From Entamoeba invadens IP1 (taxonomy: Eukaryota > Evosea > Mastigamoebida > Endamoebidae): DNA of 52,490 nt. Below are positions 21,789-32,702 of this stretch, piece after piece. The stretch spans positions 10,418 to 62,907 of the forward strand of contig NW_004191654.1 in assembly GCF_000330505.1 (NCBI RefSeq). Reading direction: 5' to 3'. Position numbers and translations under genes: made by a program. Position 1 is the stretch's first letter; each line of letters opens with the position of its first letter. A model generated the notes under the pieces. The model ran no database searches. It was not told where the DNA came from and saw only the letters and a list, made by a program, of their open reading frames with translations.

Positions 21789-23151
21789 CTACTTCACGAC
21801 AATTGTTTCATTATTTTCAGCCCCAAATATATATTTGTTCCACCATCTCAATCACGTCTTATCATTCTCTCATTTTTTTCGTTTTTCAGTTTTTTTCAAT
21901 ATAATGTGTTTTTATAGTTTTTATTATAATTTTAATTAATACCTTTTTACTACTTTTTTAATTTAAAATTTTTAAATTATGTGTACTAGTATTTATTATT
22001 GTTGATTATAGTTCATTTATATTATATTAATTGAAACTATATATAAACTAAAATTGAATTAAAAAATATTACCCATATCAAATTTATTAATACAAAAATA
22101 AAAAATTTGTAATGTCAGTCTAAAAATGTTGTCCTTACATTTTTAAAACATCAAAACTGAAATATTTTGGGAAACTGTTCAAAACACTCCAAAAACATTG
22201 TTTCATATTTTTTCCTGGGTTCCAACATTTTTTTTAATTCCTATTGTTTTGAACTTATTTTATGTAAATTTTTGTCAAATGGAGAATTTTTGATAAACTT
22301 TAGTACAATTAATTAATTATCTTTTAGTAAAATTTCAAATTTACAATATCTATAATTTTATAGTTTATTGTTTATATTTATATTACATAATTGAATCAAC
22401 AGTGTTGTAGTTTTTGAACCGTGTTAATTCAAAAATAGTTTTTTATAATTTTTACAATAATCAACACTGATTTTTTTGTAAACTATTTTTACTTTTTGAC
22501 TTTTGAAATCACAATAGAGTCAGTTGATAAATGTTGTACCAAAGCGTCTAAAAAAATGATTTTTTCCCAAAAAACATTTTATTATTTATCTTACTGTTTA
22601 AAATATCTATAAAAACGGGATCATTAAACCAAACACTTAGTTTGGAACTTATCTTGTTTTTTTGATCATTTTGGTTGAACACCGTTGTACTCTTTATGAA
22701 TATCAGACTTGTTATTTGGAATTTTTGGGGAATTAGGATAAAAGAAAAATATCAACTAAAAATAAAAACGCATTTTTGGGAAATAAAAAAAATTCCTTCA
22801 AAATAGGATGAAAATAATAGAAAAAAAAGTGGTGTTCACAGTCGTCTGTGTTCAACATTTATATAATAACTCTAATAATAATTTATCATTAATTTAAAGT
22901 AACAATTCTTTTAATTATTTCGATACAAAATTCTTAATTTTCTTATTACAACAATATGAAAACATAATTCAAATTTATATTAAATTGAATAAATTAATTA
23001 AAAAATCCCATATTGAAGACACAACAAAACGAGACAAATTATCAAATACCAATGAAGTTCACTTCATTCTTACCAAAATAATAATATTTTAATATATAAA
23101 TATTTTTAAAAGTACTATACTGATCAACGACAGTAAACTATTTGTTTTAGT
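21789..23151. other. Long AT-rich intergenic region
   Basis: About 1.36 kb between the divergent syntaxin and glycosyltransferase-like genes. No ORF, RNA gene or clear repeat is recognised. It must hold two promoters; the stretch 23080-23150 before the plus-strand gene is the most likely one. Confidence 0.5.
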
Positions 23152-24186
23152 ATGGCCACGCTCTTTCACTTCATTGAGTTTCTCGTTGTTTCCCTGTTTT
23201 CGACGATGTTCTTCTTTCTTGTGTCTTCCCCGTATTACACAACCCTTCGTTATACATACAACGACTTAGTCAATGGTACACATAAAACGCAATATCGCAA
23301 CAAACACATCGATGTGAACACCTTTAATTATTCTGGTGTCTGTGGTAAAGTCTTTACAAGTCCGCCAAATGGTCCCGACGACTATATCATTTCGTCTTAC
23401 GATATGATGATGCAGTGTGTTAAAAAGCAGATGTGGGAGACATTAAGCATGGCTCGCACTGCAATGCCACGAGCACAGATGGTACTTCTCTTGTTTCACT
23501 TTCCACCCATCTGGTGTATAGGTGACATGGAGAGATTCAAGCAACTCAATATAACGACTATTAAAGTCCAGAGACGAATTCTTGAGCAATCTGTTGCTAT
23601 TCGATATGTCATCTTCCACAAGTACATTACAGAGAACGTCAATAAAATCAATCGAATCATTCTCATGGACCCCCGTGATGTCGTTTTCTTCGAAGATTTC
23701 TTTAGAACGTTTTCTACTGATGACGTGGGGTGGTTAGCAGAGTGCACCGGTTCGATTAATAAAAACGAGTGTTATAGTCCAGCAACCTACCGACCACACG
23801 CTGAGTGGTTGAATGATTACTTTTCTAAAGAAATTAGAGACGACTTTGTGAAGAGGAGATTGCCATCTATTAATGGAGGATTTGGGTATGGCGGCGCACA
23901 CAAAATTAAACAAGTTCTTGACATTTATATAGAGAATATGAACCCTAAATATATGGTCTGGGGGTATGACCAAGCACTTCTAAATGTGTTGTATTATCAT
24001 GGAAAGTTTAATTCAACTGGATTGAAGTTAGTAAAGTGCGAACAGAAATTGTGTTATATAGGGAGAAGTTCATTCAAACTCATCGAGAAAAAGGTGGTGT
24101 ATGTCGACAAAGATAACTTGGGGTGCTCTCCAGTCGCATCACACAAATTCGAACTTTATTATGACGAGCGTTGGAGAATAAAATAA
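23152..24186 (+). CDS. Glycosyltransferase-like type II membrane protein (344 aa)
   Basis: ATG at 23152. A signal-anchor spans about residues 7-26 (FIEFLVVSLFSTMFFFLVSS), with the rest in the lumen and N-sites at NGT and NYS. Residues 172-184 read MDPRDVVFFEDFF. This resembles the (D)xRDVxFQxDP metal/sugar-nucleotide motif of nucleotide-diphospho-sugar transferases, with Asp173 and Asp176 as metal-ligand candidates. NGGFGYGG (241-248) and VWGYDQALLN near 275-285 fit the acceptor side and the distal D/Q motif of such folds. Probably a Golgi glycosyltransferase; the sugar and acceptor cannot be told. Intronless. Confidence 0.65.
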   Translation: MATLFHFIEFLVVSLFSTMFFFLVSSPYYTTLRYTYNDLVNGTHKTQYRNKHIDVNTFNYSGVCGKVFTSPPNGPDDYIISSYDMMMQCVKKQMWETLSMARTAMPRAQMVLLLFHFPPIWCIGDMERFKQLNITTIKVQRRILEQSVAIRYVIFHKYITENVNKINRIILMDPRDVVFFEDFFRTFSTDDVGWLAECTGSINKNECYSPATYRPHAEWLNDYFSKEIRDDFVKRRLPSINGGFGYGGAHKIKQVLDIYIENMNPKYMVWGYDQALLNVLYYHGKFNSTGLKLVKCEQKLCYIGRSSFKLIEKKVVYVDKDNLGCSPVASHKFELYYDERWRIK

Positions 24187-26930
24187 TCAATACTTTATAT
24201 TGTTATAAGTAACTTATATGCTTTATTCATTTGTATAAACTGAAAAAAGAAATTCTAAAGTGTTTTTTTTAAATTTGGTCAATTTATTGGGAAAAGTATT
24301 CTAAATAATTTATACCTAAAATTATACATTTTTGGTTTTTTTGACTTTTTAATTGATAGTGGAAATAAATTAGAATTATTAACATAAATAATTTTGCCTA
24401 TGGGAATAAAAAAATACTAGTTTTCAAAATTTATTTGAAAAAAACACTTTTTGTGGTAATTGAATTGAAAAAATACCATTATTGTTATGAAAAAATAAAT
24501 TCTTTGATAATTGAGCAAAAAATCGGGATTTGAAAAACATTGATTAAAACATAAAAGACTTTCTATTTTTTCAAAATATGTGTTGTTTAACACTTAAAAA
24601 AAATTCGTTTTTTTCTTTAAAAAATGTTTTTGCTTTAAAAATGTTTTTAAAAAATTACTTTAAAAATATAATTTCACCAATTCAAAAAAAGAGGGAAAAT
24701 GTGTATTGTAATACACACGAAAAAACCCGATAAACAAACAAATATTTAAGTAACATAATTGTATTTTGCTTTCCGATTTTAAGTCTCATTTCTAAGCAAT
24801 TCACAATTGGAGTTAAAATATCAAAAAAACATCGCTATCGTCAAAAAGTATCACATATAAACAATGTCTCATTATAAACAAACCGGAGAATAGTCGCTTA
24901 GAAATCGACGTTAACTCGTCGTTGTTTTCTTCAATTTCTAACACATGGACATCATCGGTTATTTTTTTTCTTATCTAAAGTCGTATAAAAGTAATGCAAA
25001 CTTTGTCATGATAACGTAAAAGATATCTCTCACAAAGAACGCTATTTTTTGCGAAACAACATACAAAAGTACAACAAGGAGTTAAGCAATATTTGTGTTT
25101 GGTTCATCCTTTTTTCTCTTCGAATTTTTGAATCGACTTTTGTGTTATTTGTGTGATGAATGTGTCTTTTATTTCACCGCGACCTCATAAATACATCGCA
25201 ACACCGTTTTTTTTTAAATCATCGTTCTGCGAGTCCACTAAAGGCAAAAATACTTCCGAGCAAAACGACAACGCACTTTCTCATTGACCATCAATTTTTT
25301 TTTTTAATCAGTTTATTTTTTAATAGTTTGATTTTTAGTTTAAAAACTAATAGATACTTTTTAATTATTAAACAAATGAAAAATTTCAACAAAGTATGTG
25401 TTATAAATACTCAACAGCACCATTACATGCAATCCACATATGGGTGGAAAACTAATTTGTAACTCAAGTTTACATTTTCTAAAATTTAATATTTTTCATT
25501 GACTGTTCTTACTACAAATTGCAATGTAATTGACTGATTTTGTTAAAACAAGATAAGTTCAATAAGTGGTGTTAACAAGTCCGTTTGATGATTTTGGAAA
25601 ATAAAACAGAATAATAAAGGTTTAACAATACATTGTGAATCAACGACAAACCATTTTAACACGTAAAAGCTTTGTTTATTTCTTGTATTTCTCTGCACTT
25701 GGTAAATAATTGATTATTTTGATGATTTATTTATATAGTTTGTTTTACTATATTTATAATATTAAAAAATAAGTGGTCAATTCCCGAAATATTAAAAGAG
25801 TATTTATATACACTTTTAACAGGTAGTGTGTTTTTAAGTGTTAAAGGCTAAACAAAATACAAAAACCTCTAATATCACCTGTTTTTGAACTTATTTTCGT
25901 TTTTTGGTCACGAGTAAATTGCTTAAAAACCAATATAAGTGCTTACACATAATAAAGTACACCTAATCTATACAAAGTTATTTAAACAAACAATAACAAT
26001 AAATAAAAAAATATAATTTAAGATATTACAATTGAAAACAACTAAAATATATAGTTTATTTTAATAACAGACACAACATTTTTTACTTCAATATTAAAAT
26101 TTAAAATAATCTTATTCTCTTTGTTAAATAACTAAACACGCGCTGCTAATATTGATAAGAACATTTAGCTGTCATCTTATTTTGCAACTTATATTGACCA
26201 CTGATAAATATTACTGTTAAACATCAAACTTTTTTTATTAAGATTAATAGTAATTATTATAACAAAACAATAAATGTAAAAATAATTATTTTAATTATTA
26301 AATTATTAAAATAACAATTACAACACTTAAAACACAAAGTTTTGCATTTGCTTTAACAATCACAGAAACAACAAATGAATGCTTGGTTTGTTTAATTTAT
26401 ATTTAGACAAATCATACAATAAAGGTATGATATCTCAAACACGACAATACAATTAAAAATATATTTAATATAATAATATTCACTTTTTATTCAGTTTAAT
26501 CATATGAACAATAAAAGAAATAATTTTTCATTGTGCAAGACATACAATGAAATCTATAAGTGCTAAAATATTTTCTTATTTGACTTTCATTAAAGCCAAA
26601 TGCATCACGGCCCTAATTATTATGATATGCAATGTTTAAGAAATACGTTGCATATTAAAGAAGAAGAATACTTATTGTGACAAGTCGCAGTCTCTTAAAA
26701 CGTTTATATTAATATTAAAATTAATAAAATATTCTTTCTATTTATAAGTGTTTAAATATACACTAATTTAATCAGTTGATGACAGAGTTATTGAACTTAA
26801 GGTGGAGGAAATTAATAACAACTATATAACGCCAATTGTGTGAACTAAAATGAATGTGCAGTAGACCAACTGCTGTTCAACTATTATTATTGTGAATATG
26901 AAACAGCTGTTTGTCTGGCTGTTTATTACG
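24187..26930. other. Gene-poor stretch with a minus-strand coding-like remnant
   Basis: No intact gene. Between about 25190 and 24810 the minus strand reads as interrupted protein-like pieces (for example EIKDTFITQITQKSIQKFEE, then a hydrophobic stretch, then DDVHVLEIEENNDELTSISK), broken by several stops. I cannot assign it. The inverted pair TTTCTAAGC (24791) / GCTTAGAAA (24896) flanks part of it. The rest is A/T-rich and featureless. Confidence 0.35.
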
Positions 26931-26994
26931 TTTTTAAAGTTTGTTTCTTTAATAAATTCGAACAATTTAGGAAAAACAGTTTTCAAACGAAGTC

Positions 26995-27846
26995 CTTTAT
27001 GGGTGTTCTGACAAGTGTTATGATGGTTATTTTAATGATGAATCAACCACTACTTTACGATAATTCAAGAAGTCTCAAGCAGTATGCTATAATTACAATG
27101 ATGGGACTAAATGCATCTTTTATACAACAAACAAATATTTGTTTGAAAATATTGGAAATGTGTAGCCACTGAACGTCATTTTAATTACTACAAAGAGCAA
27201 ACAACAAGATGTAAGAAGTGCAAAACTGGATACAATTGTTTGATGTGTAAGACGGAATCAAAGTGTTTGTCGTGACAAATTCAATTTGGCTAATGAAGGA
27301 ACATATTTTGCATGAAATACAATTGTTGTCTGAGAAAAATTCAAATCATCAACACTGAATGTATCACGTGAACAACTGATAATTTTTAAGCAGACAAAAC
27401 TTGCAAACCAAATTGCTCAAAAGCGTATTATGCAAATAAAAAAGGTGTGTACCACTTGTGTTGAAAATAACAAAACATGTAGGGAAAAAACCAAGTGAAC
27501 TGTTTGCAAAAACAATGCTTTGATTATTGAAGCCATCAAAAAGTGTGTAAAAGTCAACTGTTTAGAAATTTATAAACTGGTGCTGAGAAAATGTGCAAGA
27601 GATGCAAAGTGTTTACAAATTCGACTGATTGTCAAGTTTGTTGCACCAAAAATGTAAGAAGAAGAAGAAACAAAAATGAAGTGTGTTAAAATATGAAATT
27701 GAATTCTTCAAATTTAACAAAAGAAAATGCAATAAGAATAAAAAAAAATTTCCATTTCAGAAAACATTTCCAATACTTTATACAAACAAGGCGACACTGG
27801 ATGTGAAATTTGTATGAACAAAAACGGTCATTGTGAATATTAAATA
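26995..27846 (+). pseudogene. Decayed Cys-rich (CxxC-repeat) surface-type protein gene
   Basis: Translation in changing frames gives many short CxxC or Cys-pair modules: YGCSDKCYDGYFND near 27000, KCKTGYNCLMCKTESKC near 27217-27270, CTTCVENNKTC near 27451, KMCKRCKVF and DCQVCC near 27595-27650, and GDTGCEICMNKNGHCEY before a stop near 27843. This is the style of the furin/EGF-like Cys-rich ectodomains of Entamoeba transmembrane kinases and related surface proteins. Stops and frame changes every 50-150 bp make it a pseudogene. No signal peptide or kinase part could be seen. Confidence 0.55.
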
Positions 27847-27941
27847 TAGCTTTGGTATTTGTCTTGATGATAACGTTTTAAGTTACTTATTGGTTGGTTT
27901 TATGTTTAGATAAATTTTTAACACAAGAAATATATTAATTA

Positions 27942-28643
27942 TATAAAGTGACTTCCCCAGGGTGTGCAAGTTAAAATTATTAGTCTTTTTTACAGGAAAA
28001 GGGCGTGCAAGACTAAATTTTAGTTGAAAAACATTTTATTGAAAATGTTATTCGTTTACAAATTGTTTCACAAAACACACAACCCTTTGGTGCTTGAATT
28101 AATAAACTACAAAAAGCAAATTAAATTATAAAAATTGGGTAGTGGTTTGTCTATGTGTTTAATGTAAAAACAATTTTGTTTCAAGAACGTGAATAAATGT
28201 CGATGTCTCTTGTGTCAGCGTAATTCAAAGCGACAAGAAAAGGTGTAATAAACATTATGTTTTTCTCTGTGCCATTTTATAGCAAACAATAACAAATAGT
28301 CTGTTTAATAGGTGCAGTTCATTGCCTCAAATCGATGTGTACTGTTGTCCAGAACTGGTCCTTCGATTATTTCCATTGGGTCGCTTTCCCGAAATTGTTG
28401 CTTAATTTATTGTATTCGAAGTGTGAAAATTAAAAATTGCAACGTCACAAGGTGTGCAAGTTAAAGTATAATTTAGTAATAACTTCGAAATTATAATTAA
28501 TAATTAAACTAAAAATAATCTTTTTTTTTCAAAATTTCAAAAAACAATTGATTCTATTTTTTTAATAAAAAAATTATAAATGAACTATACCTTAACTTGC
28601 ACACCTTTAAACTAACTTGCACACCTTGGGAAGTCACTTTATA
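27942..28643. mobile_element. Foldback/MITE-like element (about 700 bp)
   Basis: The ends are inverted copies of about 33 bp. The left (27942-27973) begins TATAAAGTGACTTCCCC and runs into GGTGTGCAAGTTA; the right (28610-28643) is its reverse complement with small differences. Further copies of GGTGTGCAAGTTA or its complement lie at about 28451, 28594 and 28612, and GGGCGTGCAAGAC at 28001. The interior carries no transposase. TATA at both edges fits insertion at TA. Probably a non-autonomous DNA transposon whose repeated motif is the transposase-binding site. Confidence 0.65.
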
Positions 28644-28903
28644 TATATTTTCATTGTTTTAATGAGCTGTATAAATATAATTTGTTATTAAAAAATTCTT
28701 TTAGTTTAATTTACTAGTATCTAATTAATACTTTATTAAAGTTTTATTTATTATTTATTATAATATTTTTGTTAATTAATTATAACTTTTTAATTCATAA
28801 TAAAATTTGTAGTAAATTAAATTATTCAATATTCTTATAAATAAAAATCAAACCCATAATTATTAAAAATGGCAACAAGTATAAAGATAAAGAAATAATA
28901 AAC
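28644..28903. other. AT-rich spacer before the U3 gene
   Basis: No gene; this would hold the upstream elements of the U3 snoRNA gene. Confidence 0.45.
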
Positions 28904-28907
28904 AAGA

Positions 28908-29105
28908 ATTAGACCGTACGACTAGGATCATTCTTAGAGTATGTCACTTTCTATGTAACAAATAGAATTCACAAAATAGGATGAAGACTTTCATCACTTC
29001 AATGCCAAAGGGAGATATGCAGTAATGCACGATGAACTACTTGTTGAGGGGTCGAGTGCGTGCACAACACTCTGAGATGAGAGGCACAGAAGTCTGTCTG
29101 ACTAT
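28908..29105 (+). ncRNA. U3 small nucleolar RNA
   Basis: A G+C-richer island of about 197 bp in A/T-rich DNA shows U3 landmarks in order. The 5' part reads TAGACCGTACGACTAGGATC (GAC box and start of box A), continuing ATTCTTAGAGTATG, close to the conserved GGATCATTTCTATAGT of box A/A'. A C'-like AGGATGAAGA lies at 28978-28987, a C-like CGATGAAC at 29030-29037 and box D GTCTGA at 29096-29101, directly followed by ACTATTTTTT. U3 guides early cleavages of pre-rRNA in the SSU processome, together with proteins such as UTP4, also encoded here. Exact ends are estimated. The T-run could be a Pol III stop or chance. Confidence 0.82.
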
Positions 29106-29701
29106 TTTTTGTAAATTTTAATAATTGTTTAAATTATATTTAATAATATTTTTTATATATTAAAATTAATAAATAAAACAACAATAAAAATACAATTAAA
29201 TCAAATGACAATCAGATGAGAGCAAATTGAGAATGTATTTCAAAATGTGTTAGATTTTTTTCTTTTGGTTTTTTGTTCTTGAGATTTTGATAAGCCCACC
29301 GTTTTATTTTCTTTTTGTCTTGCTTGTTCAGTGAGATGTATGTGACTGTTTTGACTGCCTTCTTTTGTAAAAAAGTATTGTGTTTTGTTGCAACATTGGA
29401 ACATATCAATTTAATTAAATGAATATTTTTAATAATAATTAATTTCATTAAAACAAATAAATTTTATTTATTTACATTTTACATCGATGAATGTAAATGT
29501 AAAACTAAAACACAAAGCCTAGATTTACTTTTGCAAGTTAATCGCCACACAGTCTGTTGGTGAGTTTCTTTTTGACTGTCAAACTATACTATTATAGCAC
29601 CATAAACTAAAACAATAATATACTTTTATTACTAATATATAAAATAAATAAACTATATTAATACTAAAACTATATAGTTTATAATATAAACTATATTAAT
29701 A
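29106..29701. other. AT-rich spacer; small uncertain ORF inside
   Basis: A 78-codon minus-strand frame (29448-29212, ATG) encodes a Lys-rich peptide (SLNKQDKKKIKRWAYQNLKN) with no recognisable domain; I do not call it a gene. The rest is A/T-rich 3' flank of the DPF-protein gene. Confidence 0.4.
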
Positions 29702-30578
29702 CTATAAATATAAGACTAAAAATGAAAATGGTGGAATGAAAGAATTGAAGAGGCAAACATTTTTGGTAAATTCTTGAGTTGATGAGAGTGCTAATCCTCA
29801 ACTCAATTTGGCCAAGAAGAGTGTTGAGCCTATCGATTCTCTTTTGCACTTTGGCGATCCTTTCGAGGTCGTCCGTGTAAGTTGGAGGGGACAACACCTT
29901 CTCCATCTCCTTGAGTTTGTCGTACAACACCTTAAGTTGTGCGTCGAGCTGCCCTTGTATTTGAATTAAGTCGACAACTTCGCTCTCGGTTGTCTTCAAT
30001 TGCGGGACAAATGTTTCCGTGAAGTTCTTATTGAAGTAGTCGATGACTCTTTTATCGGCTTGGTCCTCGACTTCTGTTATCTCCTTTTTCTCGCTTTCCT
30101 CTTGCTTGTTTTCGCTTTGTTCTACTTTTTCATTTTTCTCTTTAATTTGTTTTGTTTCAATTTCAATTGTCGGAACATTTTGTTCCTCTTCCTTCATGTC
30201 GATATTGATGCGCGGCGATTTAATTGGCTTGAATTCCTTCTTCAACTCGTCGACCTCTTCGGCCTCGCCTTGCTTTGGGACTTCCACCGCTTCAACTTCT
30301 TCGTTCTGATCTTGAAAATCGATCGAATGTTCCGTCCGTGGCGATTTTTGAGTTTCCTGCGGAATTTCGAGGACAACTGGAGCGGGTATTGATGTTGGTA
30401 TTGTGTTGTTTGACGCAAAGGGGTCATCAAACGTGTTAATAGTTGGGTGTGTTGGAGGTGGGATGTTAAATGGGTCGTTCGGTTGTTTCGCAAACGGGTC
30501 GAACTTATCGGAAGAATTAACACCAAACGGGTCGACGTTCTCGTCACCGGCATAAATAAAGCTTGAGAATCCCGCCAT
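29702..30578 (-). CDS. DPF-motif coiled-coil protein, likely endocytic adaptor or coat-associated
   Basis: Best start is ATG 30578 (MAGFSSFIYAG); the frame is open further back only to a TTG. The N-terminal 75 residues hold repeated DPF motifs (VDPFGV, FDPFAK, NDPFNI, DDPFAS), the classical ligands of the AP-2 appendage. A Glu/Lys-rich acidic middle follows, then a C-terminal coiled coil (about 195-270, ERIAKVQKRIDRLNTLLGQI) resembling Snapin or clathrin-light-chain-like helices. A 43-bp pyrimidine-rich intron (29716-29758, GTTTGC...TTTTTAG) probably joins a 14-nt last exon, giving 277 residues. Unspliced, the frame runs to 29691 and ends in a hydrophobic tail. Role inferred: clathrin-mediated traffic. 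Confidence 0.65.
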
Positions 30579-30793
30579 TTTGCTTTTCGAGTTTCTCTTC
30601 TTTTCCCCACACAAATATTCTCTTTGTAATTATAATAAAATTATAATAATATTGTAATAAAATAAACTAAAAATTTACCAATAAAAAAGTGAGATGAGAA
30701 GATTATAAAAAGCAGAACGAAAGGGTATTTAGGCGAGGAAAATTTCATAAAAACGTAATAACAACTTGAATCGACACAAGTAGAGCTCATCAA

Positions 30794-31441
30794 TTACTTA
30801 GCGATTTTCTTAGCAAGAGCAGCCTTATAAGCAGCGAGTTGATCTCTGGCGTTCTTCAATTTCAATGAGGCGGTGTATTTGGCTCTATCGGCGTTAGCCA
30901 TAGCTTTGACAGCGATCAATCTTGAAGCAAGTCTGAGTGGCTTCTTTTCCTTGATGGCCTCGACTTTGTTCTTGGAGCTGAAGATGTCGAAAGAAAGGGT
31001 TGGGTATGCCTTTTTGAATACCTCTTCGACTTGTTCATTCTTCTTAGCAACTGATTCCTTGTAAGCCTTAGCAGCGTCTCCTCTCTTCTTAAGGAGGGCT
31101 TCTCTGTCTTTGTTCAAGAATGGCTTAGTGATTTCGACATTAGCGACGTGAACTGGGACTTGGACGGTTTGGCCGTTGTTCTTGGTTTTTGTGAGTTTGT
31201 CAATGTAGATGACATATTGGCTTCTTCTGACTCCTGTGACCTTTCCGGCAATCTTTTGGTGTCCTCTAATAATTTTGACCTCGTCGTCCTTGTGAATTGG
31301 AAGTGCTTTAACTGAATACTTCTCTCTCAATTCTTTGCTCAAGCGAGCTGACATAAGAATGCGGCGTTGGTTCTTGTTTGCGTTGTAGAACGCCTTGCGC
31401 GCCTTGCGTGGTTGTGAGCTGACACGTGGGTTGAACTTCAT
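30794..31441 (-). CDS. RPL26: Large ribosomal subunit protein uL24 (L26) with long C-terminal tail
   Basis: ATG at 31441; 215 residues. The first 120 follow eukaryotic L26 closely: MKFNPRVSSQPRKARKAFYN, then SARLSKELREKYSVKALPIH, a KOW region (about 48-75, DDEVKIIRGHQKIAGKVTGV) and an end at LNKDREALLKKRG. A further 95 residues, rich in Lys and Ala and mostly helical (ending AAYKAALAKKIAK), have no counterpart in the usual 140-150-residue L26. uL24 sits near the peptide exit tunnel and starts 60S assembly. Intronless. An AAACCCTAA motif lies about 41 bp upstream. Confidence 0.9.
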   Translation of the reverse strand: MKFNPRVSSQPRKARKAFYNANKNQRRILMSARLSKELREKYSVKALPIHKDDEVKIIRGHQKIAGKVTGVRRSQYVIYIDKLTKTKNNGQTVQVPVHVANVEITKPFLNKDREALLKKRGDAAKAYKESVAKKNEQVEEVFKKAYPTLSFDIFSSKNKVEAIKEKKPLRLASRLIAVKAMANADRAKYTASLKLKNARDQLAAYKAALAKKIAK

Positions 31442-31481
31442 TCTCCAGTCAAAAGCATTTTAAGTTTTCATTAATCAACAC

Positions 31482-31490
31482 TTAGGGTTT
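31482..31490 (-). promoter_or_regulatory. AAACCCTAA motif upstream of uL24
   Basis: Reads AAACCCTAA in gene sense, about 41 bp before the start codon. Confidence 0.4.
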
Positions 31491-31708
31491 CCCCTCTTTT
31501 TTTCTTCCCCACCATTTCGGGATTTCCCGCAATTTTGCACAGGGGTTTCTTGACGGGTTTGAAGATTATTATTTTAACTCTTTTTTAGTTATTTTTATTA
31601 CATGTATAGTTTAGATATACTTCTTATATTGAAATCATAAAAAAACTATATAAAGTAGATACTATATTAAACCTATAAAATAACTATACTAAATTTGAGA
31701 CTTAGAGT

Positions 31709-32702
31709 CTAAGGCAACTCAAACTGATCCATCGATTCAAATGTTCTTGATTCTTCCAATCCATTAGCTCGAGTGATTGTAGCCATTACGACAACGAACA
31801 GAACACCAACAAGATTCATCATGATCAATTGGAGTGCCGGTTCCATCGCATAAATGACACAACAGGAAGGTACCCATATGATATATCCCCCAATGAGTCC
31901 GACAAGCCAATCGTGTTGGAAATACTTTTTAATGATTTGTGTTGAGCACTTTGGTAAAGTCACGCCGGTGTTATATATAAAGTTGGCCCAGTAGTTAAAA
32001 TGTGACATATAGAGCGGCGTCCATATTAATTGGTCTATTAACATCTTCTCAACTACAGAAAGCACACCTTCGTCTCCAAACCACGCGCTTTGCAATCCAT
32101 AGAAGATATCTGTTTGGAGTCCCTTGGCGTTATTCAATGTTTACAATTTATAATATAATAATAATATAATAATTAGAATCAATCTATATTCAATACTAAT
32201 ATGTACTATTCTATATTACTATATTATATTACTCTACTACTTTTAATAAATATATTATTAATATACTAAATTAAAAATAAAAAAAAGTAAAACTATTATA
32301 ATTTATATAAAAACTATGCTAAATTTTATAATAAAAATATTATAATAAATTATACTATTCTTAGTATTTTCTATCAATGAATGACAAGCAAAGACAAACA
32401 ACAAAGGCATAACACAAAAACATGAAAATGCCCGTCCTAACGCGCAGAGCTGGTCTGATGTGGCCTTGGAAAATATCTACTAACCATGGGACAACACCCA
32501 TAAAAAGACCTGTTGAAATCATGGAGTAAATAATTGACATTTTCATCTTCAAAGAAGCCATCGCGTTCATCGCAATGTTTACTATTGGAACGTAATTGTA
32601 ACATAATACTAATACTAATTCTAAAACTATTATAATAACTCCAACTTTCCCATTTTGTGAGAAAACACGAAGAACATCGTTTTTGACACTTTGAAGGCTC
32701 AT
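31709..32702 (-). CDS. Mpv17/PMP22-like membrane protein, two exons
   Basis: Two minus-strand frames join as 32702-32400 and 32122-31709 (238 residues). The intron is about 277 bp (32123-32399), with donor GTTTGT; its acceptor (CCAAG) is weaker. The first exon gives two membrane segments and LCYAFV. The second opens GLQTDIFYGLQSAWFGDEG, then VVEKMLIDQLIWTPLY. These are the core signatures of the Mpv17 family (xDxFYxxQ..FG...V..K...DQ....P). WVPSCCVIYAMEP fits the last segments. Mpv17 proteins are small four-helix proteins of peroxisome or inner mitochondrial membrane. In an organism with reduced organelles the site is unknown. Confidence 0.65.

Noticed and set aside
25160..25462. 100-codon plus-strand frame
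   Set aside because: Low complexity, overlaps a minus-strand remnant that looks more protein-like.
28984..29020. U6 snRNA or another spliceosomal RNA at the ncRNA island
   Set aside because: The island lacks ACAGAGA and other U6 words, while the box A and box D signals fit U3.
29212..29448. 78-codon Lys-rich minus-strand frame
   Set aside because: No domain and weak composition evidence; noted in the spacer entry only.
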